64,000 bases of DNA, taken from contig NZ_FNLM01000036.1 in assembly GCF_900105725.1 (NCBI RefSeq), forward strand, positions 1 through 64,000. Direction: 5' to 3'. A model generated the notes under the pieces. The model did no database searches. It saw only the letters and a program-made list of their open reading frames with translations, and was not told the origin of the DNA. The stretch comes from Gordonia westfalica. GTDB taxonomy: Bacteria > Actinomycetota > Actinomycetes > Mycobacteriales > Mycobacteriaceae. The position numbers and the translations under genes were made by a program. Shown in pieces: positions 33,464 through 42,547 of the stretch. Within the stretch, counting starts at the first letter, position 1. Each line of letters starts with the position of its first letter.

Positions 33464-34548
33464 ACGACGCGGTGCGGATCGAGGACATCTCGGTCTCGTT
33501 CGGTGATTCGACCGTGCTCGACGGGGTCTCCCTGCGGGTGCCGTCCGGCTCGATCACCGCGGTCATCGGCCCGTCCGGATGCGGCAAGACCACCCTGCTG
33601 CGGACGATCGCGGGCCTGGAACAGATCCGATCGGGGCGTATCGAAATCGGGGGTGTCGAGGTCGCCTCGGTTCGAGCTGATCGCGAGCGCAGGGTCGACG
33701 TCCCGACCGAGCGCCGCAGTTTCGGTCTGGTCCCGCAGGAGGGCGCGCTGTTCGGCAACATGAGCGTCGCCGGGAACGTCGGGTTCGGCCTCGGCCCGTG
33801 GTGGCGTCGGACACCGGGCCGGGCGGCCCGCGTCTCGGAGCTGCTCGAGGTCGTCGGGCTGAGCGAGTTCCGCGGCCGTCACCCGGGCGCGTTGTCCGGC
33901 GGACAGCGGCAGCGAGTGGCACTGGCCAGGGCGCTGGCCCCACGGCCAGCCGTGATCGGACTCGACGAGCCGTTCTCCGCACTCGACGCCCAGTTGCGCA
34001 CTCGACTCCGCGACCATGTTCGCGACACGATCCTGGCCGAGGGGTCAAGCGGACTGCTTGTCACCCACGACCGCGAAGAGGCCATGGCGATGGCCGACGA
34101 GATCGTGGTGCTGATGGCCGGACGGGTGCGCCAGGTGGGATCACCCGAGGAGATCTATCTCGCGCCGGTGGACGTCGAGGTCGCGCGGATGTTCGGCGAG
34201 GTCTCGGAACTGCCCGGCGACGCGGACGGGGATGTCGTGCGTTGTCCGGCCGGATCGCTGCGTTTGCGGAAGCCGGCCCGTGGTTCGGGGACGGTCTTGC
34301 TCCGTCCCGGTGACCTCGACGTCGTGACCTCCCCGGACGGGTCGGAACTCGGTCGAGCGAGGGTGCTCACGGTCAGGCCGTGCGGAGAGCACATCGAGGT
34401 CCGGGTGTCGCTGTCCGCCGCCGATCAGGCCCGACGCGACGCCGAGGTCGAACTGTTGGTGCGCGCGGAACCCGAGTGGGCGGGTTCGCCGGGTGATCAG
34501 ATCGCGTTCCGGCAGCGCCGTCCGGCGCACTTCTGCCCGGCCTCCTGA
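33460..34548 (+). CDS. Ferric iron ABC transporter, ATPase
   Basis: 362 residues, ATG overlapping the permease stop (ATGA). Walker A GPSGCGKTT (about 36-44), Q-loop LVPQEGALF, signature LSGGQRQR, Walker B VIGLDEPFSALD, H-loop LLVTHDREEA. The C-terminal TOBE-like domain (EVARMFGEVSELPGD, GTVLLRPGDLDVV) is typical of FbpC/FutC. It powers import for the lipoprotein and permease before it. Confidence 0.92.
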   Translation: MNDAVRIEDISVSFGDSTVLDGVSLRVPSGSITAVIGPSGCGKTTLLRTIAGLEQIRSGRIEIGGVEVASVRADRERRVDVPTERRSFGLVPQEGALFGNMSVAGNVGFGLGPWWRRTPGRAARVSELLEVVGLSEFRGRHPGALSGGQRQRVALARALAPRPAVIGLDEPFSALDAQLRTRLRDHVRDTILAEGSSGLLVTHDREEAMAMADEIVVLMAGRVRQVGSPEEIYLAPVDVEVARMFGEVSELPGDADGDVVRCPAGSLRLRKPARGSGTVLLRPGDLDVVTSPDGSELGRARVLTVRPCGEHIEVRVSLSAADQARRDAEVELLVRAEPEWAGSPGDQIAFRQRRPAHFCPAS

Positions 34549-34570
34549 ACCCGCGCACCGGGTACGGGCG

Positions 34571-36781
34571 TCACCACCAGCCGGTGGTCTTCTGCAGATC
34601 CGCTTCCATCGCCGGGATGAGGCTGCGCACGAACGTGGCGGACAGATGGTGGTAGTCGTGCCACATCAGGATGTTCCCGACCACCGCCGGGCAGTACGTG
34701 TCGTCGCACATGGCGTCGGTGTAGTCCAGGAAGGACATGTTCGGGAACTCGTCGGCCAGCGCGGCGGCCGGGTCGGTCGGCGCCATGGCCTGTGCGCGGG
34801 AGACACCGCACACCTCGGGCTTGCGACCGCTGGCGAGGCACTCCGGCGGCTTCATCTGGCCGGTCGACCACGGGTTGTCGCGGATGCCGATCACCTTCTG
34901 CCCGCGGTCGCGGAACCGGGCGAAGATCTCCTTGTAGTCCTTGGGCACGTTGTCGCCCTTCTCCGCCCCCTGGGGCGGACGGGTCGAGGTGGTGAACACG
35001 TAGTCCGGCTTGTCCACGGCCAAGCGTTCCATCACGCGATTCGACCAATCGTTGCACTGGTAGTACTTCTGGCCGAACCAGGTGAAGACGTGCTCGGTGG
35101 TCAGCGCGCAACCCACCTTGAGGTAGGTCGTGACCCGGAAGTTGTTCCGCTTGCCGATGTCGTCGAGCGCGGTGATCCACTGCTCGGCATGTGAGCCGCC
35201 GACCAGGGCGATGGTGCGGGTGGCGTTCACGTCGCCGTAGTACCCGACCTTGATCGACGGGTCCTTCCAGCCGCTGATGATCGAGTCGTAGGAGGTGATC
35301 GGCCAGTCCTTGTCGACCACGTCGGGGCTCGGCTGCGCGGTCACCTTCGGGACCGGCGCACCGTCGAGGAAGGCTCGCGCGCCGGGGTACAGGCGAGGGT
35401 CGAGGTTCTCGGTGTTGAGGGTCGCGTTGGCGGCGTCGCGCTGCCAGGTCACCGCGGCGCTGCCGGCGGCCACGCTGACGATCAGCAGGATCGCGAGAAC
35501 CGCACCACGGTAGCCGCGCGAGTTCTGGAAGCCGGGTTTGTCCGCCTTCTGGGGCTTGCCTGCCGTCTGGGGCGCGTCGGCGTCGGTCTTCTTGCGTCTG
35601 AGCGAGCCGGAGCGCAGCGGTGCCTCGACGTACTTGGTGGTCAGCCAGGCGATCAGCACGGACACACCGAGGATGCCGGTGCCCTCGAGCCAGGACACCT
35701 CGTCCTGGTAGCGCCACGCCATGTAGAAGATCAGCAGCGGCCAGTGCCACAGGTACAGCGCGTAGGCGATGGAACCGAGCCACACCAGCTGCGGATGCGA
35801 GAGACCACGACTCACCCGGGCCTGCCCGGCAGCGGGACGGGCGGTGGCGGCCGAGCCCGCCCAGATCAGGACGAGCGTCGCGCCGACGGGCACGAGCGCC
35901 CACGCCGCGGGGTACTCCTGGACGCCGGCGATCCACCAGCCGCACGTGATGATCAGGCCGAGCGCGACGACGCTGAGCAGGTTCCGCATCCGGGCGGACA
36001 TTGCCAGCTTCGGCATCCACACCGCGAGCAGGCCGCCGGCGAGCGGCTCCCACAGACGCGCGACGGTGTCGTAGTAGGTGAACGGCTGGTTGATGCCGTG
36101 GCGGTAGTTGGCCCACGCGAAGGACACCAGCGCGACGCCCAGCAGCGCGAACCCGACGATGCCGCGCACGACCTGGGGCCGGCGGAACAACTCGAACTTG
36201 AATGCCAACGCGCGCAGCACACCACCCAGCGCGAGCGCGGACAGCAGTGTGATCAGGAAGAACTGACCCTGCATCGACATCGACCACAGGTGCTGCATCG
36301 GGCTGTTCGCGGAGTCCGCGGCCGCATAGTCCTGCGACTCGAACGCGAGATGCCAGTTCTGGTAGTACAGCGCGCTGGCCTGCAGTTCGGCGCCCAACGG
36401 GCCCCACCGCGTGGTCGGCATGACCAGCGCGATCATCGCCGCGACGAACGCCAGCACCAGCAGCAGCGCCGGCAGCAGGCGGCGGACCAGGCGCCAGAAC
36501 CGCGGCCACGGGTTGATCGCCTTGCCCCACGAGGCCGACGCCGGCTGGGTCGCGAGCACGTGCTTGAGCAGTGACGCCACGAAGAAATAGCCGGACAGCG
36601 TCAGGAAGACGTCGACGCCGCCGGAGACCCGGCCGAACCAGACGTGGAAGACGGCGACCAATGCGATCGCGATGCCGCGCAGGCCGTCGAGGTCGAGTCG
36701 ATAGCCCGAGGTGTTACCGGTCGCGGCGTCCTCGTTGGGCGTCGCGACGACCGGGGTCACTTCGGGAACGGGCGTGCGCAC
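34571..36781 (-). CDS. Membrane acyltransferase of OafA/YrhL type with SGNH domain
   Basis: About 736 residues. The start is uncertain (GTG 36781 chosen, and an alternative GTG lies at 36760). The N-terminal acyltransferase-3 domain has about ten helices: LDGLRGIAIALVAVFHVWFG, DVFLTLSGYFFVASLL, and LYLWHWPLLIFYMAWR. The C-terminal soluble SGNH domain shows IALVGGSHAEQWI (Ser) and WHDYHHLSATF (Asp/His). Such proteins O-acetylate cell-surface glycans. The exact acceptor is unknown. Convergent with the iron ATPase. Confidence 0.88.
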   Translation of the reverse strand: MRTPVPEVTPVVATPNEDAATGNTSGYRLDLDGLRGIAIALVAVFHVWFGRVSGGVDVFLTLSGYFFVASLLKHVLATQPASASWGKAINPWPRFWRLVRRLLPALLLVLAFVAAMIALVMPTTRWGPLGAELQASALYYQNWHLAFESQDYAAADSANSPMQHLWSMSMQGQFFLITLLSALALGGVLRALAFKFELFRRPQVVRGIVGFALLGVALVSFAWANYRHGINQPFTYYDTVARLWEPLAGGLLAVWMPKLAMSARMRNLLSVVALGLIITCGWWIAGVQEYPAAWALVPVGATLVLIWAGSAATARPAAGQARVSRGLSHPQLVWLGSIAYALYLWHWPLLIFYMAWRYQDEVSWLEGTGILGVSVLIAWLTTKYVEAPLRSGSLRRKKTDADAPQTAGKPQKADKPGFQNSRGYRGAVLAILLIVSVAAGSAAVTWQRDAANATLNTENLDPRLYPGARAFLDGAPVPKVTAQPSPDVVDKDWPITSYDSIISGWKDPSIKVGYYGDVNATRTIALVGGSHAEQWITALDDIGKRNNFRVTTYLKVGCALTTEHVFTWFGQKYYQCNDWSNRVMERLAVDKPDYVFTTSTRPPQGAEKGDNVPKDYKEIFARFRDRGQKVIGIRDNPWSTGQMKPPECLASGRKPEVCGVSRAQAMAPTDPAAALADEFPNMSFLDYTDAMCDDTYCPAVVGNILMWHDYHHLSATFVRSLIPAMEADLQKTTGWW

Positions 36782-36939
36782 AGAGGGCGATGGTACTTGT
36801 CCCCGACCCCGCCACGCCGCGCCCGAGGCGGGTGTCGGAAGACACACAGGTGGTTCGAAGGTTCGCGATATGCCGCCACGACCTCGGAATACGGCCGTAC
36901 GCTCGGAGGATCCCCGCAAACCGCAGTGTGAGGAGTTGC

Positions 36940-37494
36940 ATGCTGTTCTTCTCGATGGGCCTCTCGCTCGACGGTTTCGTCGCCGACCGTGACGGCGACT
37001 TCAACTGGTCGGTGCCGGACGACGAACTCTTCGAATTCCACACCGACCGGATACGCGAACTCGGCGCGGAGATTCTCGGACGCCGGCTGTACGAGACGAT
37101 GCGGGTCTGGGAAACCGACCCGGCGATGCGCCACGACGAGGCGAGCATCGCCTTCGCGGATCTGTGGACGGCACTTCCCAAGGTGGTGTTCAGCCGCACG
37201 CTCGACCGCGTCGAGGGCAACGCCAGACTCGCCCGACGTCCGTTGGCGGACGAGGTCGCCGAGGTCGTCGGCTCGACCGACGGTGATGTCGAGATCGGCG
37301 GTGCCGACCTGGCGTCGCAGGCCTTCGAACAGGGCCTCGTCGACGAACTCCGCATCTTCCGCTACCCGGTCGTGGTCGGCGGCGGTACGGCGTTCTTCCC
37401 GCCGGTCACCAAACGGGTCGACCTCGATCTCGTCGAGACGCGGGTGTTCGGCGGTCAGGTGATCTACGAGAGACATCGGGTGAATCGCGAGTAG
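36940..37494 (+). CDS. Dihydrofolate reductase-fold protein (RibD C-terminal type)
   Basis: 184 residues, ATG behind GTGAGGAG. Pattern of the RibD_C/DHFR-like family: FFSMGLSLDGFVADRDGDFNW, AEILGRRLYETMRVW, IGGADLASQAFEQGLVDELRIF and PVVVGGGTAFFP. Members bind NADPH and reduce small pyrimidine- or pterin-like molecules, with real substrates usually unknown. It stands alone. Confidence 0.85.
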   Translation: MLFFSMGLSLDGFVADRDGDFNWSVPDDELFEFHTDRIRELGAEILGRRLYETMRVWETDPAMRHDEASIAFADLWTALPKVVFSRTLDRVEGNARLARRPLADEVAEVVGSTDGDVEIGGADLASQAFEQGLVDELRIFRYPVVVGGGTAFFPPVTKRVDLDLVETRVFGGQVIYERHRVNRE

Positions 37495-37638
37495 CCCCCG
37501 CGTATCCCTCTGCCGGCCGAACAGCGCGACCGCACATTCGTTCGCGGTGCGTCTAAACCTTCAGCCACGACGATCCCCCCGGCACCCTGTCTCCCAGTCA
37601 TCACATGCATCACATGCAACCGATCAGGGGAGACATAC

Positions 37639-38997
37639 ATGACGACACGACGATCCGCCGCGATCATCGGGGCGGGCCTGGCCGGGACCTCCGCGGGTCT
37701 CGGCCTTCTCGACGCCGGTTTCGACGTCACTATCTACAGCGACCGCGACCGCGAGACGCTGCGCGACAAGGTCCCGCCGACCGGGGTGGGCGTCTACTTC
37801 GGCAGGTCCCAGGAGTGGGATGCCGAGATCATCGAGGACCTGTACGAGGTCGGCAAGACCACCGGCATGAGTGTCCGCCTGTACGGCGGCGCCGGCGAGG
37901 ACCGTGCCCCCGTGCTGGAATACGATCCGGACTACGGCTACATCGCCGCGGCCGTCGACCTCCGCCTACGTGCCGACGACCGGCTGGGCCGCTTCCTGGA
38001 TCGCGGCGGTCGCTTCGAGGTCACCACGGTCGACGTCGACCGCCTCGACGAGATCGCCGCCGCGGCCGACCTGACTCTCGTCGCCACCGGCAAGGGCGGA
38101 TTGTCGTCGCTGTTCCCGGTCGACGAGTCGCGCACCCACTACCGCGAGCCGCAGCGTCGTCTGCTGCAGGTCACCCTGACCGGCGTCGATCACGGCCCCG
38201 ATGTGTTCTCCTACCGTTCCCCGGCGGGCGCCGGTCACTCGCTGTACAACCTCGACAGCGAGAACGGCGAGCTGTTCGTCGGCCCGTTCCTGCACAAGGA
38301 CGCCGGGGCGACCTGGTCGTTCATCGTCTTCGCCAAGCCGTCGGGCGCGTGGGCCTCGCGCATCGACGACGTCCACGACGCGGTGACCGCACGTCGCGCC
38401 ATCGCCGGCATCTTCGGTGAGTTCTTCCCTGAGGACGCACCGGTCATCGACCGGCTGCAGGTCATCGAGTCCGATCCGGTGTCGTGGCTGAAGGGTGCGG
38501 TCACCCCGACCGTGCGTCAGGCAGTGGCCACCACCAAGAGCGGACATCCGGTCTCGGCCATCGGCGACACCGCCATCGCCGTCGACCCGGTCGCCGGCCA
38601 GGGTGCCCAGAACACGGTCATCCAGATCGCCGAGCTGGTGAAGGCCGCCCGCGCCCACGACGGTGAGTTCAGTGCCGACTGGCTCGCGGAGGAGTTCGAG
38701 AAGCACTGGGAGCGTCGCGGTCAGGCCGCCGTCGAGGTCACGCGACTCTTCCTCGGCGACCCGGACTACGCGACGCATCTGGAGTTGTCGTTTCCGGCTG
38801 CCGCCGTCGATCCGAACGTCGCGCAGGCACTGCTCGGTCTGCTGTCCGACCCGAATCCGCTCCTCGGCCTGCGGACCCGTGAGGATGTCGAGAACTTCAT
38901 CACTGCGGTGGCCGGGGAACCGTACGACCAGGTCCTCGCCCGCTTCGCGCCGGCCGGACAGTTCAGCGGCGCCGCCCCGGCGACCGTGACGGTGTGA
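37639..38997 (+). CDS. StyA-like styrene/indole monooxygenase-family flavoprotein
   Basis: 452 residues, ATG behind AGGGGAGACATAC. N-terminal FAD-binding GAGLAGTSAGLGLL, then ATGKGGLSSLF and GDTAIAVDPVAGQGAQN, the typical flavin contacts of StyA-type single-component oxygenases. Normally a StyB flavin reductase supplies FADH2, but none is encoded nearby, so electrons must come from an unlinked reductase, or the enzyme differs. It would epoxidise or hydroxylate an aromatic or alkene substrate. The upstream 144 bp hold a doubled ATCACATGC motif near 37598. Confidence 0.78.
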   Translation: MTTRRSAAIIGAGLAGTSAGLGLLDAGFDVTIYSDRDRETLRDKVPPTGVGVYFGRSQEWDAEIIEDLYEVGKTTGMSVRLYGGAGEDRAPVLEYDPDYGYIAAAVDLRLRADDRLGRFLDRGGRFEVTTVDVDRLDEIAAAADLTLVATGKGGLSSLFPVDESRTHYREPQRRLLQVTLTGVDHGPDVFSYRSPAGAGHSLYNLDSENGELFVGPFLHKDAGATWSFIVFAKPSGAWASRIDDVHDAVTARRAIAGIFGEFFPEDAPVIDRLQVIESDPVSWLKGAVTPTVRQAVATTKSGHPVSAIGDTAIAVDPVAGQGAQNTVIQIAELVKAARAHDGEFSADWLAEEFEKHWERRGQAAVEVTRLFLGDPDYATHLELSFPAAAVDPNVAQALLGLLSDPNPLLGLRTREDVENFITAVAGEPYDQVLARFAPAGQFSGAAPATVTV

Positions 38998-39075
38998 CGC
39001 CCATGTCGCATCACTGACCACCAGTTGATCCGCACCCCGGTCGCGTTCTCTCGAATGCGACCGGGGTGCGGTGGC

Positions 39076-39117
39076 ATGTGACACCCGGACCGGCTGTGTC
39101 ACATCAGAATGTGATAC
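39076..39117. promoter_or_regulatory. Cluster of three operator half-sites
   Basis: ATGTGACAC (39076-39084), GTGTCACAT (39096-39104) and ATGTGATAC (39109-39117). The first two are exact complements with an 11-bp gap, and the last two form a second palindrome with a 4-bp gap and one mismatch. They lie 42-83 bp before the SDR gene. The regulator is unknown. Confidence 0.6.
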
Positions 39118-39158
39118 GAACAACAGCGTCCGTTGTGCCGGAATCAGAGGGGGAGCAC

Positions 39159-40091
39159 GTGAAGACGGGTTGGACGTTGGCCGACGCGCCTCCACAGACC
39201 GGGCGGGTTGCCGTCGTCACCGGCGCAAACGGTGGGATCGGCCGTGAGGCCGCCCGCGGGCTGGCCACTCTCGGAGCGACGGTGGTGCTGGCGTGCCGCA
39301 ACGTCGAGACCGCGGCCGCCGCACGCGACGACATAGTCGCCGAGGTCCCCGGTGCCGAGCTGGAGATCGTCGACATGGACCTCGCCGGCCTCGACTCCGT
39401 CCGTGCCGGCGCCGAGGAGATCCGACGGCGCCATCCCTGCGTCGACGTGCTGGTGAACAACGCGGGCGTGATGCGCGCGGAACGCGAACTGACGCCCGAC
39501 GGCTTCGAGATGGACTTCGGCACCAACTTCCTGGGCCACTACGCGCTGACCGGGTTGCTGATGGACCGACTCCTCGCGGCAGATGCCGCTCGGATCGTCA
39601 CCGTCGGCAGCCATGCGCACCGCGCCGGCAACATCGACTTCTCCGACCTGCCCATGGACCGCACGTTCACCAGTGCCGGCGCGTACTCGCGGGCCAAGCT
39701 CGCCCAGATGCTGTTCTCGCTCGAGCTCGATCGCCGCCTGAGAACGGCTGGCGCACCGGCGATCTCGCTCGCCGCCCATCCCGGTGGTACGAGGACCGGT
39801 GTGATGCGGGAGCAGAACAGGTTCCTGCAGTGGGCGTATCACGCGCCGTCGTTGCGGTGGCTCACCGATCGATTCATCATGGACCCGCCCGAGGGGGCGC
39901 TTCCGATCCTGCGTGCCGCGACGGACCCGAAGGTCTCGGGTGGCCAGTATTACGGTCCGACAGGAAGTTTCGGTCTCGCCGGCCCGCCGATGCTGGTCGA
40001 GCCTTCACCCAAGGCGAAGGACCGTGCGGTAGCCGAACGGTTGTGGGACGTCGGCGCCGAACTCACCGGCATCGGTATCGACTTCGGCTGA
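39159..40091 (+). CDS. Short-chain dehydrogenase (retinol dehydrogenase-like)
   Basis: 310 residues from GTG 39159, behind GAGGGGGAG. An upstream in-frame start would include operator DNA. Rossmann TGANGGIG (about 21-28), NNAGVM, active-site Tyr/Lys in GAYSRAKLAQ, and a C-terminal variable part. Members of this group reduce or oxidise lipophilic ketones and alcohols with NADP. Adjacent to the StyA-like gene but with its own promoter region, marked by the operator cluster. Confidence 0.85.
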   Translation: MKTGWTLADAPPQTGRVAVVTGANGGIGREAARGLATLGATVVLACRNVETAAAARDDIVAEVPGAELEIVDMDLAGLDSVRAGAEEIRRRHPCVDVLVNNAGVMRAERELTPDGFEMDFGTNFLGHYALTGLLMDRLLAADAARIVTVGSHAHRAGNIDFSDLPMDRTFTSAGAYSRAKLAQMLFSLELDRRLRTAGAPAISLAAHPGGTRTGVMREQNRFLQWAYHAPSLRWLTDRFIMDPPEGALPILRAATDPKVSGGQYYGPTGSFGLAGPPMLVEPSPKAKDRAVAERLWDVGAELTGIGIDFG

Positions 40092-40163
40092 AGGGGATTC
40101 CCGTCTCGAGGGAGGGAAGCTCGAGAGTGGGTTCGCCGAGCTCGATACCGACACCGCGCCGGC

Positions 40164-41249
40164 TCACAAGGTGAAGCGGCCGGCGAAGCTTCGTAGTGGG
40201 AGGTCGGCACTGGTCACGATCCCGGGCGGGGCCGCGACCACCGAGCGGATCGAGTTGAGTGCGGGCAGGCCGGTCACGGTCATGCCGATCGACGCGAAGT
40301 TCTCCGGTTTCGAGAGGTCGAATCCCTTGCGCGGGAAGATCATGTGCTTGGAGTAGATGTTGGGATCGCCGGTCACCTGCGTGATGTAGCAGGCCTGGAT
40401 GTTCCATGACGGGTCGGTGTGCGGCGTCATCTGCCATTCCAGATGCGATTCGACGCGCGGCACACCGTCGACCATGCCCTGGTACTTGATGTAGCTCCCG
40501 CCCAGTGATCCGGCGGGGAGCTGATACCAACCGAGGTCGACGTCCTTGGTGCACGCGCCGAGCTCGTAGGAGAACGCCACCTCGTCGAGTTCGAGATCGA
40601 AGGCGTCGGCCATGAGGTACACGGAATCGGCGAAGACGGCGGTGTACTTGTACAGCGAATCCGGGATGCTCGGGTCGTCGACCGGCAGGCCGTAGCCGAC
40701 GGCCTTCCACGTGTCGACCGAATGGTGGCAGGAGACGTCCACCGACTCGGTCACCGTGACGTTCTCGATGTCGGCGACATCGGCGGTGTGCACGATGCCG
40801 AGGATCTGGGCCAGACCGGGATTCATGCCGGTGCCGTAGAAGGTGGCGCCGCCCTTCGCGCAGGCCTCGGCGATGACGTCGCTGACCCTGCGTCCGGAGT
40901 GGTGCGGATGGTTGGTGTCCCGGTGGAAGCCGGTGATCCAGTCGGCGGTGGTCACGATGTCGATGCCGGCCTCGAGGACCTGCACGTAGAGGTCCTCGTC
41001 GGGGAACACGCCGTGGAAGGTGAGCACGTCGGGGCGTGCGGCGATGATCTCCTCGACGGTGCCGGTCGCTCTCACACCGATCGGTCCGATGCCGACGATC
41101 TCGCCGGCGTCACGACCGATCTTGTCCGGTGTATAGCAATGCAGCCCAACCAGTTCCAGATCCGGATGACTGCGGATGCGGTCGATCATCTCGGAGCCGA
41201 GATTGCCGGTGGCGACCTGGAAGACCCGGATCGCTTCGGGTGTGGTCAT
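40164..41249 (-). CDS. Dihydrodipicolinate reductase-like NAD(P)-dependent dehydrogenase
   Basis: 361 residues. N-terminal Rossmann VFQVATGNLGSEMIDRI. The body (TGMNPGLAQILGIVHTADVADIENVTVTESVDVS) is that of a family named for dihydrodipicolinate reductase but found with catabolic genes in actinobacteria, not with lysine synthesis. The closest characterised relatives include 2,4-diaminopentanoate dehydrogenase. It lies 30 bp after a Rieske oxygenase in the same operon and may oxidise its product (inference). Confidence 0.75.
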   Translation of the reverse strand: MTTPEAIRVFQVATGNLGSEMIDRIRSHPDLELVGLHCYTPDKIGRDAGEIVGIGPIGVRATGTVEEIIAARPDVLTFHGVFPDEDLYVQVLEAGIDIVTTADWITGFHRDTNHPHHSGRRVSDVIAEACAKGGATFYGTGMNPGLAQILGIVHTADVADIENVTVTESVDVSCHHSVDTWKAVGYGLPVDDPSIPDSLYKYTAVFADSVYLMADAFDLELDEVAFSYELGACTKDVDLGWYQLPAGSLGGSYIKYQGMVDGVPRVESHLEWQMTPHTDPSWNIQACYITQVTGDPNIYSKHMIFPRKGFDLSKPENFASIGMTVTGLPALNSIRSVVAAPPGIVTSADLPLRSFAGRFTL

Positions 41250-41279
41250 CGGGTGGTCCTTTCGGGACGGGCGTGGAGG

Positions 41280-42335
41280 TCAGGACTGCGCTGCCGCGCG
41301 GAGTGCGTCGAGTTCGGATCGGCGGATGCGTACGTACTCGTCGGCCGACGCGCCGCCGTCGGGGTAGAACTGCCGGGCCCATTGCCTCAGGGCGGTGAAG
41401 CCGGCGAACTCCTTGCGGGACAGCGCAGGTGGGTCGGAGTAGCGCTGATGTGCCCAGATGTCGATGTCGGCGGCGAACTGTTCGATCACCAGGTCGGCCA
41501 TGGTCTTTCCGTACCGGGTGATCTCCCCGGTCTCCTCGCCGGGCTTACGTCCGATCCAGACGGTGAACCGCACGTCGGAGGTGTGCTCGTCGACCGGGGT
41601 GACGGCGGGCATCGTGCGGTTGTCGACCATGCCCCAGCTCTTGGTGACCGAACAGCCGAGGCCGGCATTGATGGATTCGACTCCGCTGGTGGCACTTTCG
41701 AGGGTCGCACCCTCATCGAAGGCGATGGTGAAGTCCACGTAGGACACCGGCCCGGAGAAGTCGTGCCGGGTGAAGTCCGGCATGAACGGTGTCTTGTGGA
41801 CGAACTTGAAATGGGCGAAGTCGACGCCGTTCTCCATGATGTACTGCGGGTGGATCTGCAGGCCCGACCGGAACAGCGTCGCGGCGGGGACCGGCGGGTA
41901 GTAGTCGCCGGCGGTCGCGTCGTCGCCGAAGTCCGCGAAGATGTCCGGGACGTCGAAATGCGCTGGCCGCCCGTCGACGTCGTGCCAGATCCACACGGCC
42001 TCGTTGCGTTCGACCACGGGGTAGCTGCGGATCCGCCGCCCCTTGTTGGGGTGGTTCTCATACGGGATGCAGACGTTGCGTCCCTCGCGGTTCCATTCCC
42101 AGCCGTGGAACGGGCAGACCAGGTTCTCGCCCTCCACGTGGCCGCCGTGACCGAGGTGGGCACCGAGGTGTTCGCAGTAGGCGTCGAAGACGGAGATCCG
42201 GCCCGACCGCGACCTCCAGGCGACCATCTCGCGCCCGAAATACTTCATCGTGTGCACGGCGCCGACGGCGATCTCGGCCGACCACGCGACCTGGAACCAT
42301 CCGGTGGGTGTCATAGACAGCGGCGTTCGCGCCAT
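41280..42335 (-). CDS. Rieske non-haem iron oxygenase, KshA-like
   Basis: 351 residues. Rieske motif C54-E-H56 ... C74-P-F-H77 (CEHLGAHLGHGG, CPFHGWEW). The mononuclear iron site is in NGVDFAHFKFVH. Length and layout match the 3-ketosteroid 9alpha-hydroxylase oxygenase component family, which needs a separate reductase (not seen nearby). The real substrate could be a steroid, terpenoid or other ring compound. It is first gene of the operon with the dehydrogenase at 40164 and is divergent from a hydrolase gene across 212 bp. Confidence 0.85.
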   Translation of the reverse strand: MARTPLSMTPTGWFQVAWSAEIAVGAVHTMKYFGREMVAWRSRSGRISVFDAYCEHLGAHLGHGGHVEGENLVCPFHGWEWNREGRNVCIPYENHPNKGRRIRSYPVVERNEAVWIWHDVDGRPAHFDVPDIFADFGDDATAGDYYPPVPAATLFRSGLQIHPQYIMENGVDFAHFKFVHKTPFMPDFTRHDFSGPVSYVDFTIAFDEGATLESATSGVESINAGLGCSVTKSWGMVDNRTMPAVTPVDEHTSDVRFTVWIGRKPGEETGEITRYGKTMADLVIEQFAADIDIWAHQRYSDPPALSRKEFAGFTALRQWARQFYPDGGASADEYVRIRRSELDALRAAAQS

Positions 42336-42442
42336 GCGGCCACGGTATGACCCTCCGAACAGGAATACAAGAGGGTTCTGTGAAAATCGTTCGGAACCGG
42401 CTCTTTCATGGAGGTTTGAGGGGTGCTTCAGTCGGTTACTCG

Positions 42443-42479
42443 GATGTCCAACAACTTTCTTGGAAACCGTTGGAACATC
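42443..42479. promoter_or_regulatory. Imperfect inverted repeat between divergent catabolic genes
   Basis: GATGTCCAAC (42443-42452) and GTTGGAACATC (42469-42479) form a dyad with one extra base, centred in the gap between the Rieske and hydrolase genes. It is a candidate operator for the TetR encoded at 44516. Confidence 0.45.
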
Positions 42480-42547
42480 GGACGCCGGTTTGTATCATTG
42501 TACCGGTGCTGTGACGTGGCTTACAGCAATGATGCCGGGAGGCCGTG

